A program made the position numbers and the translations under genes. From Roridomyces roridus (taxonomy: Eukaryota; Basidiomycota; Agaricomycetes; Agaricales; Mycenaceae): a stretch of 64,000 nucleotides of DNA. The first letter of the stretch is position 1. Each line of letters begins with the position of its first letter. The stretch covers positions 434,001 through 498,000 of the forward strand of contig JARKIF010000013.1 of NCBI GenBank assembly GCA_029378245.1. The letters are read 5' to 3'. The notes below the pieces were generated by a model that searched no databases, had not been told where the DNA came from, and saw only the letters and a program-made list of their open reading frames with translations. Of this stretch, positions 43,543-55,125 are shown in pieces.

Positions 43543-45481
43543 GGTACGTGAATTTCACGGCACCACCGGATTCACGTACCTTTTTCCCGTGAATTATTTT
43601 CACGCACATTCCATTCATGTAGCCAATTCACCCATTTGAGACGGAGTGAGCAATTCACTATGACAGGTACATGAAATTCAGGTCTGGACAAAATATACAA
43701 GTTGAATTAGAATTCTACCTCATTTTCGGCCGCCCCCATCGCCTCGTTTGCGTTTACGGAAAGGGCAGAGCAGCCGCGAAGTCAGATTATTGGCATTCCG
43801 TGCAGCTTCAATTTTCATGTGTTGCCAGCCACCTCCCTTCGCGTGGCGGCCTCGGGCTGATTCCCAGATGTTTTCTTTGCAGCATGGGCAGTAGACTTTG
43901 CGACCCATGAGCGCTTTGAGGTCAGAGCGTGTGTCGATGTATCCCGGGAGGGAGTATGAGGAAGCATGGAGCAGGGTGATGTCATCGGCGATCAATATCA
44001 CACACCCACTCTTCGTCTCTCCCACCACCACGACCACTCCGTCCCGGGGTCTCCGCTGCCTACCATCGTCCCTACTGGGCCCAGCATTCTCGGGATACCC
44101 TCCTGGCGCTGCTAGACTGAGCATGCCACCACCTGCTGCGCAGCAGGCTCCAACTCCATCGGCCCCACCTGACTCCACCCCCAAACGGAGAAGCTATAGA
44201 GTATAAGTGGTACGCACTTGGCTCGTTTCCAAGTCATTCTCCCTCATGGCTCACACCTCTAACTCCTCCAAAGAAAACTCTCCACTCGAAACACCATAAA
44301 CACCACAACCGCCACTCTCGTCACGGCGACGACTCCCGCACGCCGCTCGCAACTGTCAACAGCACGGAGGACCAGCTCAGAGAACTCACGGGTGCGTCGC
44401 TAGGTATCCTCAATTTCGAGTTGCTGACATGCTTCCAGAGGCGCTCGACCACGAGAAGCGGAAGCGCCGCAAAGCCGAGAAGCGTGCTCGTAAAGCTCGT
44501 AAAGCTCAATCGGCGACTTCGGGTGGCAACGCCACCTCACCTTCGGTCGCCGACGGGTCCATCGAGCGGCCCAGGCAGGCATCGAAAGTCCCGATGTCAA
44601 TGATCCCCTCGCACCTCGGCTACGACAAACCAAAGTGGAATGAATGGCTTCCGGGTGCGTGCTTTTTATGTCCTCTTCGCTAGTTGCTGATGACAAACCC
44701 AGCTGTACATTCAGCGTGCATTGCACGCTGCTCGCCTGGACTGGTCTTCCGATTGTCGCAGGACTCGACCCATCTGGGGGCGGTGTGGAATGTGGTGCGT
44801 GTGCAGTGACTCGGGTTGTCCCTCTCATTGAGTTTCCCATTAGGTGATCCAGGAAGACGCTTTTCCCGAGGCGAAACGCTTCAAGAACCTCTGGGGCATC
44901 GAACGCGTCGCCAAGCAGTATTGGGACAGCGTCAACAACTACCAGCGCGACATGCAGAACCCCAACTCGTACCGCCGCCTCCACGCCGCCGACCGCACCT
45001 CTCAGCAAGTCCCTGACCGTTCACCATCCCCCACTCCATCGACTTCGGCCCCAACGGCGGGCCTGGCCCGTCCTCATCCGCGTCGGATCGACTCATCGGA
45101 TGCCGAGAGCGAGAGCGAACATCGCGCGGGTGGTGACGATTGTGGTGAAGACGTAGATATGCGTGATGACCAGGGCGGCAACGACGTCGAGTCCAAGGAC
45201 GATTAAAGTACAATTTGATCAATGTATTCGTGTATAAATTTCCTGAATTCCACCCAAATATTGGCCTGAATTTCACGTAGATTTTGGTTACCAGTTAGAC
45301 ATTCACTACATATTGCAATGGAATTCGCTGCAAAGGTACGTGATTGGGTCACCGTGAATCGCCCACGATTCTGCGTTAGTGAATGCCGTGAATCTTGTCA
45401 AGATGACAGTGAAATTCACGCTGTGGCTCCACTGAAAATCACCCACCTAGGTCAGTGAATCATCGCCGTAAAATTCACGGT
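43543..45481. mobile_element. Putative gene-carrying element with GTGAATTTCAC ends
   Basis: Left flank CGTGAATTTCACGGCACC and right flank (inward) CCGTGAATTTTACGGCGATG bracket a 1.9-kb segment. Further GTGAATTCAC-like palindromes cluster in the first and last 150 bp. The interior holds the coiled-coil gene. The inverted ends are imperfect and no target duplication was found, so mobility is inferred. Confidence 0.35.
44200..45206 (+). CDS. Uncharacterised coiled-coil protein, acidic C-terminus
   Basis: No function assigned. Exons joined by eye: a His-rich start (TPPKKTLHSKHHKHHNRHSR), then NSTEDQLRELT, intron 44392-44438, EALDHEKRKRRKAEKRARKA (coiled coil), IPSHLGYDKPKWNEWL, intron about 44656-44700, HSACIARCSPGLVFRLSQDS, intron about 44795-44843, then FPEAKRFKNLWGIERVAKQYWDSVNNYQR (split WGIERVAKQYW), and a Ser/Asp/Glu-rich tail ending VESKDD. 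Splice sites and frame agree well. The pattern of a basic coiled coil plus a RFKNxW...AKQYW block recalls a family of short proteins common in Agaricomycete genomes. The true start is unresolved because the first exon has competing frames. It lies inside the possible element at 43.5-45.5 kb. Confidence 0.55.
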
Positions 45482-45599
45482 CCTCGCTGTGCTCAGTGAA
45501 CTGGGAGGGGCTGCCGCTGTTGAGAGTGGACCTCGAATAAATGAATCAGACATTTTCATTGTGATACAGTCTTATTATACAGAACGACAGTGGGTAAGC

Positions 45600-46925
45600 G
45601 CTCAAAAAATCGAACTCCACAGAAATAAGTCAAATGCCGCACCTTGACCGCGCCTCACCCGTGGTCAGCCCGCCGACTTGCCAATCGAATGTCACTTCCA
45701 TCGTGTCCAAGGGACTTCGTCAAAGAAAAGAGAAAATAGAATGGCATCTGGGTAGGACCCGACGGCGAATCGAACACCAAGTCGGGAGGAAGGACTTATT
45801 TCATGTCCTTGTACTCACTCTTCTTTGACTACGCAATTCACTGACTGCACCCGGTGGTATGTAAACAGTTCAAAAATACTCAATATTCCAACTTGAAGCG
45901 GGCATGAGCAACTGCGAGGGGCTATAGATATTGAGAGTGGACCTCGGCGAGAATCCGAAGAAAGGAGAAAAAAGGTTACCGATATTCGTGCAGAGCCCGG
46001 TGGCGAACCGAACGCAATACGGAAGTAAGCCTTGCTTACTCACCCGGGCGGGAGTGTTCTTATACTCATTCTGAGTGGCTTGATTGCTCAATTCACTGAC
46101 TGCGCGCGGTGACAGTTCAAAAATATCAAAGCGCGCGACTGGGTGGAGCTGTAGCTGTGGAGAACTCCACATGATTGCAATACACAGAAATAAGTCGAAT
46201 GAATCAAGAGAGTCAAAACTAATTGTACCGCACCTTGACCGCGCCTCGCCCGTGGTCAGCCCGCCGGCTTTGGAGTGTCACTTCCATCATATCAAGGGAC
46301 TCGGGCGAGGAAAAGAGAAAAAAGGCCGCAGTGACTTACGGTGGTAGGGCCCGACGGCGAATCGAACGCCAAGTCGGAAGGCAGGAATTGCCGGCACGGG
46401 CGGTGCAGCATCATGGGCGCATGCATTCCTCTACTCATTCTGAGTTGTTGACTTTTCATGTAATTCCACCGACTGGGCGTGCTCACTGCTAGTGACAGTT
46501 CAAAAATATCAAACTGCGCCACAGTGCCCGCTTTATGTAAGTACCTCCCTCCGGCTTTCGTAGGATCATGATCAGTCTCCAATATCGAGCTTTCAAACAA
46601 ACGGTCAAAAAAGGACGACAGCGAAGCGTTAGGGCACGACTGCGAATCGAACGCGAAATGTGTATTGTATATATACTCATTCTGAGTCTTGCCATTGACC
46701 GGGTGCGGGCGGTGACAGCCGGCTCAAAAATACTCAATACTCCAAGCACACATGCGCACCTGCGAGGAGCTGTTGCTGTCGAGAGTGGACCTTAGAAGAA
46801 AAAACCCTACCAACGGCCGCAGGGCCCTGCGGCGAATCGAACGCGCCCCACAGAGTCCTTACTCAAACGGGCGGTACAGCATCATGTTGCAGCCATTCTG
46901 AGTCTTTTGAAAAATACTGAAGCGC
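45600..46925 (-). repeat. Cluster of tRNA-like (SINE-like) repeats
   Basis: At least five units, each with CGAATCGAACGC or a close variant (near 45768, 46003, 46357, 46641, 46833). On the minus strand this is GCGTTCGATTCG, matching the tRNA B-box. Other ordered blocks are ACTCATTCTGAGT, GGTGACAGTTCAAAAATA, GAGAGTGGACCT and ACGGGCGG. Two units also share CACAGAAATAAGTC, CGCACCTTGACCGCGCCTC and GTGGTCAGCCCGCCG. A-box-like sequence is degenerate; no functional tRNA is called. Confidence 0.6.
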
Positions 46926-47093
46926 GCAACTACGAGGTGGCTGAGTCGGATCAGAAATAGTGTACATTTTGATTGTGAGCTATGGTAGGCAGCTGTTTAG
47001 GTACTCAAAGTCGAACTCGACATGATAATCGAGCCACAAAAAACAGGTCGAACGAAGATTAACATTAGTTTTATCGCGCCATAACCCCCGCCT

Positions 47094-47980
47094 CTACGGG
47101 TGCCTCGCCCGTGGTCTCACCCGACTCTGCTTGAGCGTCAACGGCCTGGGTCTTCCCCTCAGTCGCACATAAACCCCACACGCATTACACAACCGCTTCC
47201 CGTCCTTGGCCCGCCTCCACACGCTCGTCTTGTGTGCCCCACAATGCGTGCACGTAGGTGCGTCCGGAGCCCAGTTTCCCGAATCTGGGAGTTCCGAGTG
47301 CAGCTCGGCGTCGGCGGCGATGAGGGCTGCGGGGCGGGGTTTGTGACGCTGTTGGAGGTAGAGTCCGCAGGCGTTGCAGAGGGGTGAGCGTGTGATGGGG
47401 TCACGCCGCCAGAGGGGTGTCATGGTGGTCTGGCAATGGGAACAGCATTTTTGGTTCTTCCCCTTCGACGAAGATGAAGCGGGGAGCATGGGCGACGGCG
47501 GGGTAGATGGCATGGGTGACGCAGATAAGGATGACGAAATGGAACTTGGTGAAGGACAGCCTGCCCGAGGGAGGATGTACCGGGGGGAGGGCGGCGTTGG
47601 CGAGGGTAGGGTGTATGAAGAGGAAGCTGGTGACGCGACAAGGCAGTGTGAGTGTGCCTCCTGCGGTGGCGTGAGCGCGGACATGAGCGTTTCGCTTCGA
47701 GTCCAGGAAACTGCGGGCAGCGGCAAAGGCCAGTCCGCGTAGATGTTCTCCGTGTACTGGTTGTTACCCGAGAACGAATATTGGGACTCGGTGTAGTACT
47801 GTGCATGCCCTGGACTGCGGCGTCAGTGATGCAGTTAAAAAGGCTATTGAGGGACGGACCTGGTGCATCACACTCGTAGCCCCCCCATTCCGCCGCTGGA
47901 TCCCAGGCACGAGAGTAGTGCACGCGTTCACGGTCGTCAATCTGAGAGCTGAAGAGCAGAGGGATCGACGGGGAAGTCAT
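47094..47980 (-). CDS. Transcription factor with two GATA-type zinc fingers
   Basis: 278 residues from two exons: complement of 47860-47980 and 47094-47809, with a 50-bp intron. Finger 1 (about residues 163-188) is CSHC...CNAC with 18 residues between the pairs; finger 2 (about 227-251) is CTHC...CNAC with 17. Both keep the WRR core and the basic RPRP tail. A Ser/Pro-rich region (about 85-155) lies before the fingers and a short basic tail after. Two-finger fungal GATA proteins include iron regulators (SreA/Urbs1/Fep1), but the central Cys-rich motif of those is absent from the 38-residue linker, so the regulated pathway is unknown. The ATG at 47980 is the first in a frame that splices cleanly. 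Nuclear. Confidence 0.88.
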
Positions 47981-49262
47981 CAGAGGACTGTGACTAGGAC
48001 AAGAAACGAGGGCAGGGTATTTATACTCACTGCGGATCCTTGCCTCGAGCTTCGAGTCTTAAACACGGAGGGCTGTGTCTGCCTGCCACTTGATCAATGA
48101 TGACTCCCTGCCAGCGGCGATTCATGGCCTGGCTGCTGTTGTAACTTCGTTCATCCCAGTTGGGCGCGACAGCTGTAGAGCTGTCGTAAACCCGCGACAG
48201 AGCATGAGACGGAGTCGGAGGTGGGTGGTGCGCCGACTGCTTCTTCCCGACAAGCGCCGCCCCTGGGCCGCGGATTGGCAATGGAGATACAGAGAGGGCT
48301 GGAAGGAGAGGACAACGTGGAAGCAACTGAGTCATAATCAGTGGCCGTCGGGGCCGCGGATCACCTCATCATCCATCACATGCGCCCCAGATTTCCAAAG
48401 CAAGCAGTCGGTGCTGTACAGAGTGAAACACCCGCGAAAATTCTAGCCTTGACGACCACCAGCTCACGCACCGTGCTGGCATAAATGATTGAGCAAAAAA
48501 TAAGCTGTGAATCATGCGGCGCGAAATGCATCAAGCGCGCATCAATCAGGTCAGAGTGATGCAAAGGCGTCGACGGCAATTACCAGGCTCTTCTTTAGCC
48601 ACCTCGCGGGACGCGAACACCCGGCGCAATATATCAGACGGCGTCTCACCTGAACTACGCATCGGCTCCTCACTAGCACCGTGCACGAGAGCAGGAAAAA
48701 GGCAACTCTGAAAGCGTTGGCGCAGTAACTGAGTAAGTAGTAACTGCGCGATAGATACGGACTCTGTGGCGGCGTAGTTTCAACTTCGAGTCCGCACCTC
48801 GACCCAGCCTCAGCCTAGAAAACTCCATCCAACTCAGCTTGAAACCGGTGCTGTATATGTAATACTAAAAACCAACTAAGGAAGTCGAAGACCCAGTGAA
48901 CTCGAACGAAGAGGGCGAGCTCGAGGCTGTGAGTGTTCGGATAGAATCCGAAGTGGCCTCGCTGCAGTGCAGTGCCGCATGTGAGATTATTCGGTTCCTC
49001 GTTCTCTTACGTCAGAAATGGTGTGGAGTGTTTGAAATGGTTCATTACTCCAGTCTCCCGTAGGATCAATATCGTCGCCGTTGGATGGTTTGGCAGCCCC
49101 AGCGGCCTCCACGGAATGAATGGCAACGATCCCTGCATTTCGGCCGCATCACAATTTGGCGTTCATCAGTTTGGAGTCGTCTCAGCTGCGTAGAGCGTCC
49201 CCGTTGCCGGCTGCGTTATGTTGGACCGGTGGTGAGGGTACTGGAGAAAACCCCTATTCCAC
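47981..49262. other. Intergenic, no gene recognised
   Basis: Upstream region of the GATA gene and spacer to the tRNA. Open frames on both strands lack motifs. Confidence 0.45.
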
Positions 49263-49360
49263 GGCGTCATAGCTCAGCTGGGAGAGCAACAGACTGAAGT
49301 AGTTCCGATCGAAGATCTCTCGGTATCTGGAGGTCCCGTGTTCAATCCACGGTGATGCCA
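49263..49360 (+). tRNA. tRNA-Phe (GAA) with intron
   Basis: Acceptor stem GGCGTCA/TGATGCC pairs over seven positions with one G-T, discriminator A. D-arm TAGCTCAGCTGGGAGAGC, anticodon loop CTGAAGA with GAA, T-arm block CCGTGTTCAATCCACGG. A 25-bp intron follows the base after the anticodon, as in eukaryotic tRNA genes. A T-rich terminator CCTTTTCTTTT follows directly. A second copy with identical exons lies at 63772-63867 on the other strand. Confidence 0.93.
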
Positions 49361-50091
49361 CCTTTTCTTTTGCTTCACACGTTCCCCAATAACTTCATTG
49401 GGAAGTGCCACCCAGAATGAGGGTCAGGATGAATTTATCACGACCATTCGTGGAACCGTACTTTAGCACACGGCATTCAGCTCCGTGCCAAAAAAACAAT
49501 CCGGTAGTGAGTGCCTGCTGAGGACTCAGGAGTCAGGACAGGTAGGAAAAACCTCCCAAATACCTGGCTTGGGCGGGAAACAAATCCACTCTCACATTCA
49601 ACGTGACACGCTCGAATCGAACGAGCTCTGTGCCCGAGCAATTTGTTGAGAACGGAACAATGATCGGGTTCACGAATCAAGCTACTGAGATACAACAGAA
49701 GAGCCCGTATATAAGTAAACTAGAAAATAGTAAGAATCACGGGAGAAGGACGCGTCTAAGTCTATATCGCGGGTAAGTACGGAAATGTGGAGGCCGTAAG
49801 AGTCTAAGTATAAATCGTCAAGAATCAATATCAAGATGTTGAACACGCAACGGGCCCCGTTTCCAACACAATTTATGTAATCCCACTTTGGGCGGGGCTG
49901 TGGCCAGGCTGTGGGTACAGGACTTGTAGTCTTGACCAATGTCAACTTGGTGGACTGCTCCCAACTTCCTCGGAACTAAAAGCATATGTAGGATCAACGC
50001 GCCTCCATCGTGACCTCCGCCTCCATCGTGGCCTCCGCCACCAACTGCACGACTGTCCACGTAAAGGCAGACTCAATGATATATCACTTTG
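49361..50091. other. Spacer between tRNA-Phe and synthetase copy 1
   Basis: No protein gene recognised. GCTCGAATCGAACGAGC near 49612 forms a T-arm-like hairpin but no full tRNA. Short GA/GGAGG repeats near 50010-50035. Confidence 0.4.
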
Positions 50092-53000
50092 TTACGACGC
50101 GTACTGTTGCAAAAGTTCCGACAACCTCTTATCCCCCATAATCCCCGAATGCCCCACGCCATCCAAGAAATGGTGGTTAACAGGTTTGAAACACCGACTG
50201 GCACCTAAATCCCCCCACTCCCCACGCAACTCCTCCGGTATACTGGCCACAATCCCAAATTCCGCTGTGAATGCGCTGAGGGGTGCCTTGACGGAGGACA
50301 ACCAGCGATTGACCGCATCCGCGTACTCGGCAAGTTCGGAGCCAGCGCTTGTGGGTGCTATGAAGGTTGCGAGAAAATCAAGCAACGAAGTCACCAGACG
50401 CTGTCGAATCACCATCCTGTTCAGTTCGAACTCATTTTCATGTGGTTGCCCCGTGGCAGATGCAGCCGCAATCGCCTTGAGCTCCTTGTACCGATCGCTC
50501 TCCGGCCCATAGAGTGGATCATGCGCGACGAGCTCAACCGAGAGGTTTGGCACATCCGCAGCCCACGTCCGGCGCTTCTCTTCGTCCCGCAACGCCTCAT
50601 ACGTAGACTCGAGGGTCCAGTACAAGGGGAATTGGTCGATGAATGATAGCTGTGTGACCTCCTCGCCGCTCTCTTCCAATGCTTTTGCCACGGCGACGAC
50701 AAGCACGGAGGATCCCGAGTAGCTGGCCAAGCGATACGGCCCATGTGGTCGTTTTTCGCGGATTTTTTCCGTCAGGAAGGCGGCGAAGGTTGCAAAAGGA
50801 GCAATGGGCGTCGAGTCGTGAATTTGGATGCCCCACATGGTTCCACGGAAATGTGCGCGGAGCGTTCGGAGTGAATCGAGAGTGCCACGGATGCCGGGGA
50901 ATAGGATGAGTGGGACTCCATCACCCTCAGTGCGGAGCTCGACGACTGTGTCGGAGGTCATGGGGGCGATGTACTCCGCCACTGGGTTTATTTGAAGTTC
51001 GGTTTGGGATAGAGTCCCAGCAACCAAGCTTTCGAGGAAGATGGATAGTTCTTCGATAGTCGGACGAGAATAAACGAGATGTTGGGGTATTGCCTTGGCC
51101 TCCTTTCCGAGCTTGCGCGAACGGAGACCCTTGGTGATGTGTAATCGAAAGATAGTCGCCGTGAGGCTGAAGAAGGAATCAATCATCCGTAGTGTGAAGG
51201 AAGCAAAAGTGTACAGACCTGTCGAATCCCTGCTGACGAAGATCTGTGCGCGGCGAGAATGCCATGAAACTGCAAACACTGGCCGCCACCTCCAACAACC
51301 ACGGCCGAATATATTCAACCTTCCATACAGTCGGCGCCTCGATGATGTCCACAGCGTGTTCCTCGACCCGCTTGTATCTACAACCCATGGGTCTTCTCGA
51401 AACTTGCTGAGAACTTTGATACTCACAAGGCATCGATTTCAGGGGCATACAGACTGAGAGCGGCCTTCCGCAGAACCGTCCCTTTTCCAGCCCGGGGAAG
51501 GGGCTTGTCCGCAGAGGCAAAGAGTATCATCTCTTTAAAGAGACGGCTAAATCCCGGTGCGATGGCGTTGGCTTCCTCAATCACTGGCCTAGAATCTGCT
51601 CAACTGGTTTTTCGTGCCAGTCCACATACAAGGGGACGTACCAAATTTCATTCCTCAGCTCGGCTACCCTAGCCTCATTCTGGACGTCAATTTCCGAACC
51701 TGGCACCATCTCCAGAAGTACGCCGGTCTGTAGACGCTCATGTCCAAACACCACGGCGGCCTTGATGCTAGGATTTTCTTTCGGCAGGAGAAACAAATTG
51801 GAAATGGGACGCACAGCGGGCTACTCATGATCAGATTCTCCATGGGAGCAGGGACCGTCTTCTCCCCGGAAGTGTGAATGAGGTTGTCATCCAGTCGACC
51901 AACACTGAATCGTGAGCAAGTATGCCTCGGAGTAAAACCAAGAGAGCACGCACATTCTCCACAGATGTTTCTTTGTCGGGTGATTCACACAGAGGTCAGA
52001 CGTCGCGTATCCCTGTACGTCCGAAAGATTCAACACGGAGGGAAGATGCGTCTCCGTAGCCTTCAGGTTCCGCATCAACACCAAAAAAAGAAACCAGGGA
52101 GAGAAACGCACAAGAATCTGACACTCGAACGTCCCATCGCCCTGAGGGTCCCACCTCGCATTCACTTGATCTGCCACGCGGAACCACGCCCAGTCTTTGG
52201 CGTCCTCCTCGTATGGACACAGGGCGGCGATAAAACTGGTCTCGGTAGTGCCATACACAGTGAGGAGACGCAGTCCGGCGTCAACGTAGCCGTCTCCGAT
52301 GCGTTTCGGAAGGGGACCGCCACCCCAAATCTACGAGTTTTCGGTCCGGGCTTATCATAGATAGGATTGGTGGCACACACGGATAGAGTGCAGTGTCTTG
52401 ACATATGCGAATGCGTCGGGTGAGTTGTACCAGGTCACCATGAAGGAGGGGATGATGGTCAGTGTCCGGCATTTCGTCCTCCGAGCATGTTCGAGGACTG
52501 TATCCGGAGACAGACTCATGGGGAGGGTTTCAGGTGTTGTAGCCGTCGGGGATACACAGCAGCAACCATTCCGTATAAAGGGCGAACCATTTGGGCGAAG
52601 ATTCCCATGAGGTGGAATGGCGGCATGCCCATGACACTTTTCGGTGTGGGGACGCAGGCTCGTACGTCGATGGCTGAGACTGCGTGCTTGTGAGGGACAC
52701 AAAGAAAAGACGTGTGGAGGAGGGATACATACCGGCGAAACTATGGGTGAGCAATCGGTATGTCCAGGCAATTGCTTTGGGGAAACCCGTGCTGCCGGAC
52801 GAGTGTAGGTACATGATGACGTCGTCCCCGGTTGGCTGGATATCAAGCGCCGGATATGCGTGGAAAGCACAATCCAGGGTTTCGCAGCCGAGGTTGGGGT
52901 ATACTTGTCGTAGGGGCGGAATTTCTTCGATGGTCAGCGTGAATCCTGGGTCGACATCTGCGATATGCTGCGCAAGTCGAGCCAGGATGGGGGCAAGAGT

Positions 53001-53412
53001 GACGCGTGTCGCTATAATGTGGTGACAAGAAGTTGCACGCAGCAGCTGGTAGATCGCGGGGGGAGAATTCCTCTGCGAAATGGGAAACGGCTGTTCATTC
53101 ACAATATGAGCGAATGTCGATAGTAAGGAGGACAGTGCATACGGTGAGACCAGCAGTCAGAAGCCCGGCAAGCACGGCATGATACAAGATGGTGTCGGAC
53201 TCGGCGATGATGGCGACAACTTTCCAGTCCTGGCCTTGACGATTCGGACGAAGCAGATGAGCAGCTCGATGCGTAGCTCGACCGAATTCGAGCTGAGTGA
53301 TAGTCACGAGGTGGCCAGACTCGGCATAGATGCAGAATGGATCCAGCGGACAATTCTCTAGGTTCCGAGAGATGAGGCCAGGCAGCGTTTCGAGGGTCTG
53401 GGATGGAGGCAT
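50092..53412 (-). pseudogene. NRPS-like A-T-TE synthetase, copy 1 (1-nt frameshift)
   Basis: Ten-exon architecture equal to copy 2. The adenylation domain starts MPPSQTLETLPGLISRN and has core A3 HSSGSTGFPK, A5-like YGTTET and HTSGEKTVPAPMEN. The carrier domain has QQGFDSL, whose Ser codon is split by an intron. The thioesterase has VPLILFPGIRGTLDS, nucleophile context ASYSGSS, FIDQFPL and a final GVGHSGIM. Compared with copy 2, one base is missing near 52548-52551: VYPPTATT becomes VYPRRLQH, and a TGA stop follows ten codons after the shift. Downstream exons remain open and well conserved, so the lesion is recent or could be a sequencing error. If real, only a truncated A domain would be made. 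Divergent from the SDR gene across a shared upstream region. Confidence 0.8.
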
Positions 53413-54105
53413 GTCGAGAGTCGGGTACCAGGAAAAGCAGGTGAATCACGAGGCATGGCCATACCGGCAGAATCGCCGCGTCGGATACCCGTCTAGTGTA
53501 CTATTCTTGCATGCTCAAAAAAAGATCAGGACCGCTCCACTGAAATACTTGGACGGTGTGGGATGCGCTAATATTGCCCGAATTGGGAGGCCCACCTACA
53601 CGGAATATTCGTCGCTGAGGAGAAATATGACGGATAAATCCGCAGAGGCTTCTGGACGAGATGAGAGATGAGAGCAGCCGTTGACAGATTTGTCCATGTT
53701 TGTCACGATGACACATCCATCAATCTGCTCTTTGCTCCGGACCACTCTCAGCCCTCCCCTCAACACGAATCCGGACTGCACCCGCGACGGAGACGACGCC
53801 AGTGTACCAACCATCCCAGAGCATTGAAAGCAAGGCTCAGGCCGCCAGTTCGAGGGCCGGGGTCGAGGCTCCCGCCGGTCTAGACTCTCCGAATCCCCAT
53901 CTTGTTTTCCGCCAGGAACCCTTCTCCCTTCCCTCGTCGTGGGATTTAGCAGCTTTTACATAATTCCCGATCGCTCGGGAGCCATCATTGCCCGGTCCGT
54001 GTAACGGACCGTGTTTACTAATTAGCCGCTCCTTGGTAATTGAGGCCGGTTAAAAGGGTCGCATGTATGCGTTTCATCCAATCCATCCTTCCTCCCGAGT
54101 CCTTC
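53413..54105. promoter_or_regulatory. Shared upstream region of synthetase copy 1 and SDR
   Basis: Bidirectional intergenic region of 693 bp. The part next to the synthetase (to about 53760) is similar to the region upstream of copy 2, with common segments such as GATTCACCTGCTT, GGCATG and a CTCTCATCTC block. GGTTAAAAGG at 54049-54058 is a TATA-like element 50 bp before the SDR start. Confidence 0.45.
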
Positions 54106-54971
54106 ATGTCCACCAAAACCGTCTATCTCAGTAGTGTTCCCTGCTTCTCAATTTGATCAACGAATTGACGTCCTCTGTAGTCACCGGAGCCAACCGTGGC
54201 ATCGGGTACGTCCTCGCCAAGACGATCGCAGCACGTCCGAACACCATCGTCTTTGCTGGCACTCGCGATCCCACTGCGCAGTCGCTCAAAGACCTCGTTG
54301 CGACCCATCCCAACGTGCACCCCGTCAAGTTGGTTTCAGCGGACAAGGAGAGCAACGACGCTGCCGTCGCTGAGATCCAGAAGACTGCGGGTCAACTGGA
54401 CGTCGTGATCGCCAACGCAGGTATGTTCTCTGCTCATTTGCTGCGTCGCAAGCTCACCAGGGGCAAATCAGGCATCGCCAACCACTACGGCCCAATCGGC
54501 TCAACCCCAGTGTCCCAATTCAAAGAACACTGGGAAGTCAACACCCTCGGCGTCATCGTCCTCTTCCAAGCCGCCCAAGAGCTCCTCCTCGCCTCGCCCA
54601 CCGGCGCACCCATCTTCGCACTCATTTCCTCCGCCGCGGGCTCCATCTCGAACTTTCGCAACGTGGGTGCCGGCGCGTACGGTTCGTCCAAGGCCGCTGC
54701 CAACTTTATCGTCAAGGCCCTCGACGCCGAGAACCCCAAGCTCATTTCGCTGGCGATTCACCCCGGGTTCGTGGCTACGGATATGGGAAATCATGGAGCC
54801 ACTGCGGTGGGAATGGAGAAGGCGCCGATCACTGTGGACGATTCAGTCCAGGGGCTTCTGTCGAGGATTGATGGGGCGACGAAGGAGAAGAGCAGTGGCA
54901 GGTTCTTCCCCTGGAAGCGCTCGTCTACGGGTAAGCCTTGGGATATTGACTTGGATGAGATTCCGTGGTAG
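54106..54971 (+). CDS. Short-chain dehydrogenase/reductase
   Basis: NAD(P)-dependent oxidoreductase of 254 residues from three exons: 54106-54130, 54181-54420, 54472-54971. Start MSTKTVYLVTGANRGIGYV gives the TGxxxGxG cofactor motif; then VVIANAG, the SSAAGSISN serine, and the catalytic AYGSSKAAAN (YxxxK), followed by HPGFVATDMG. Length and order are classical SDR, close to the sniffer/C-factor-like group with a TPVSQFKEHWEVNTLG segment. Lies between the two synthetase copies, so a tailoring role in the cluster is plausible but inferred. The same protein could be an unrelated housekeeping carbonyl reductase. Confidence 0.9.
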
Positions 54972-55125
54972 AGTATAGACTTGTTGTATGAGAGCCGAGC
55001 GAAATTGTATCAATCTGCATCGGATTAAAGCTGAAGGACTCGATTGAAAGTCCCAAGACAAAACCGTTGATTATACATCACTAGCACTACTAGTAGATTC
55101 TACAGGTAAATATATGAGACTCTTA
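54972..55125. other. 3' flank of the SDR gene
   Basis: Short AT-rich spacer ending at cassette repeat C; no gene. Confidence 0.5.

Larger units (their letters stand above)
49263..53760 (+). repeat. Left half of an inverted gene duplication
   Basis: Mirrors 59990-63867: tRNA-Phe, synthetase gene with equivalent introns, and about 300 bp of upstream sequence, all in inverted order. Coding similarity is high. The spacer between tRNA and gene has diverged beyond recognition. Confidence 0.85.

Noticed and set aside
47374..47742. Plus-strand 122-codon frame opposite the GATA gene
   Set aside because: Antisense shadow of the Ser/Pro-rich and finger-coding minus-strand gene.
49605..49630. GCTCGAATCGAACGAGC near tRNA-Phe as a second tRNA
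   Set aside because: Only a T-arm-like stem-loop; flanking arms absent.
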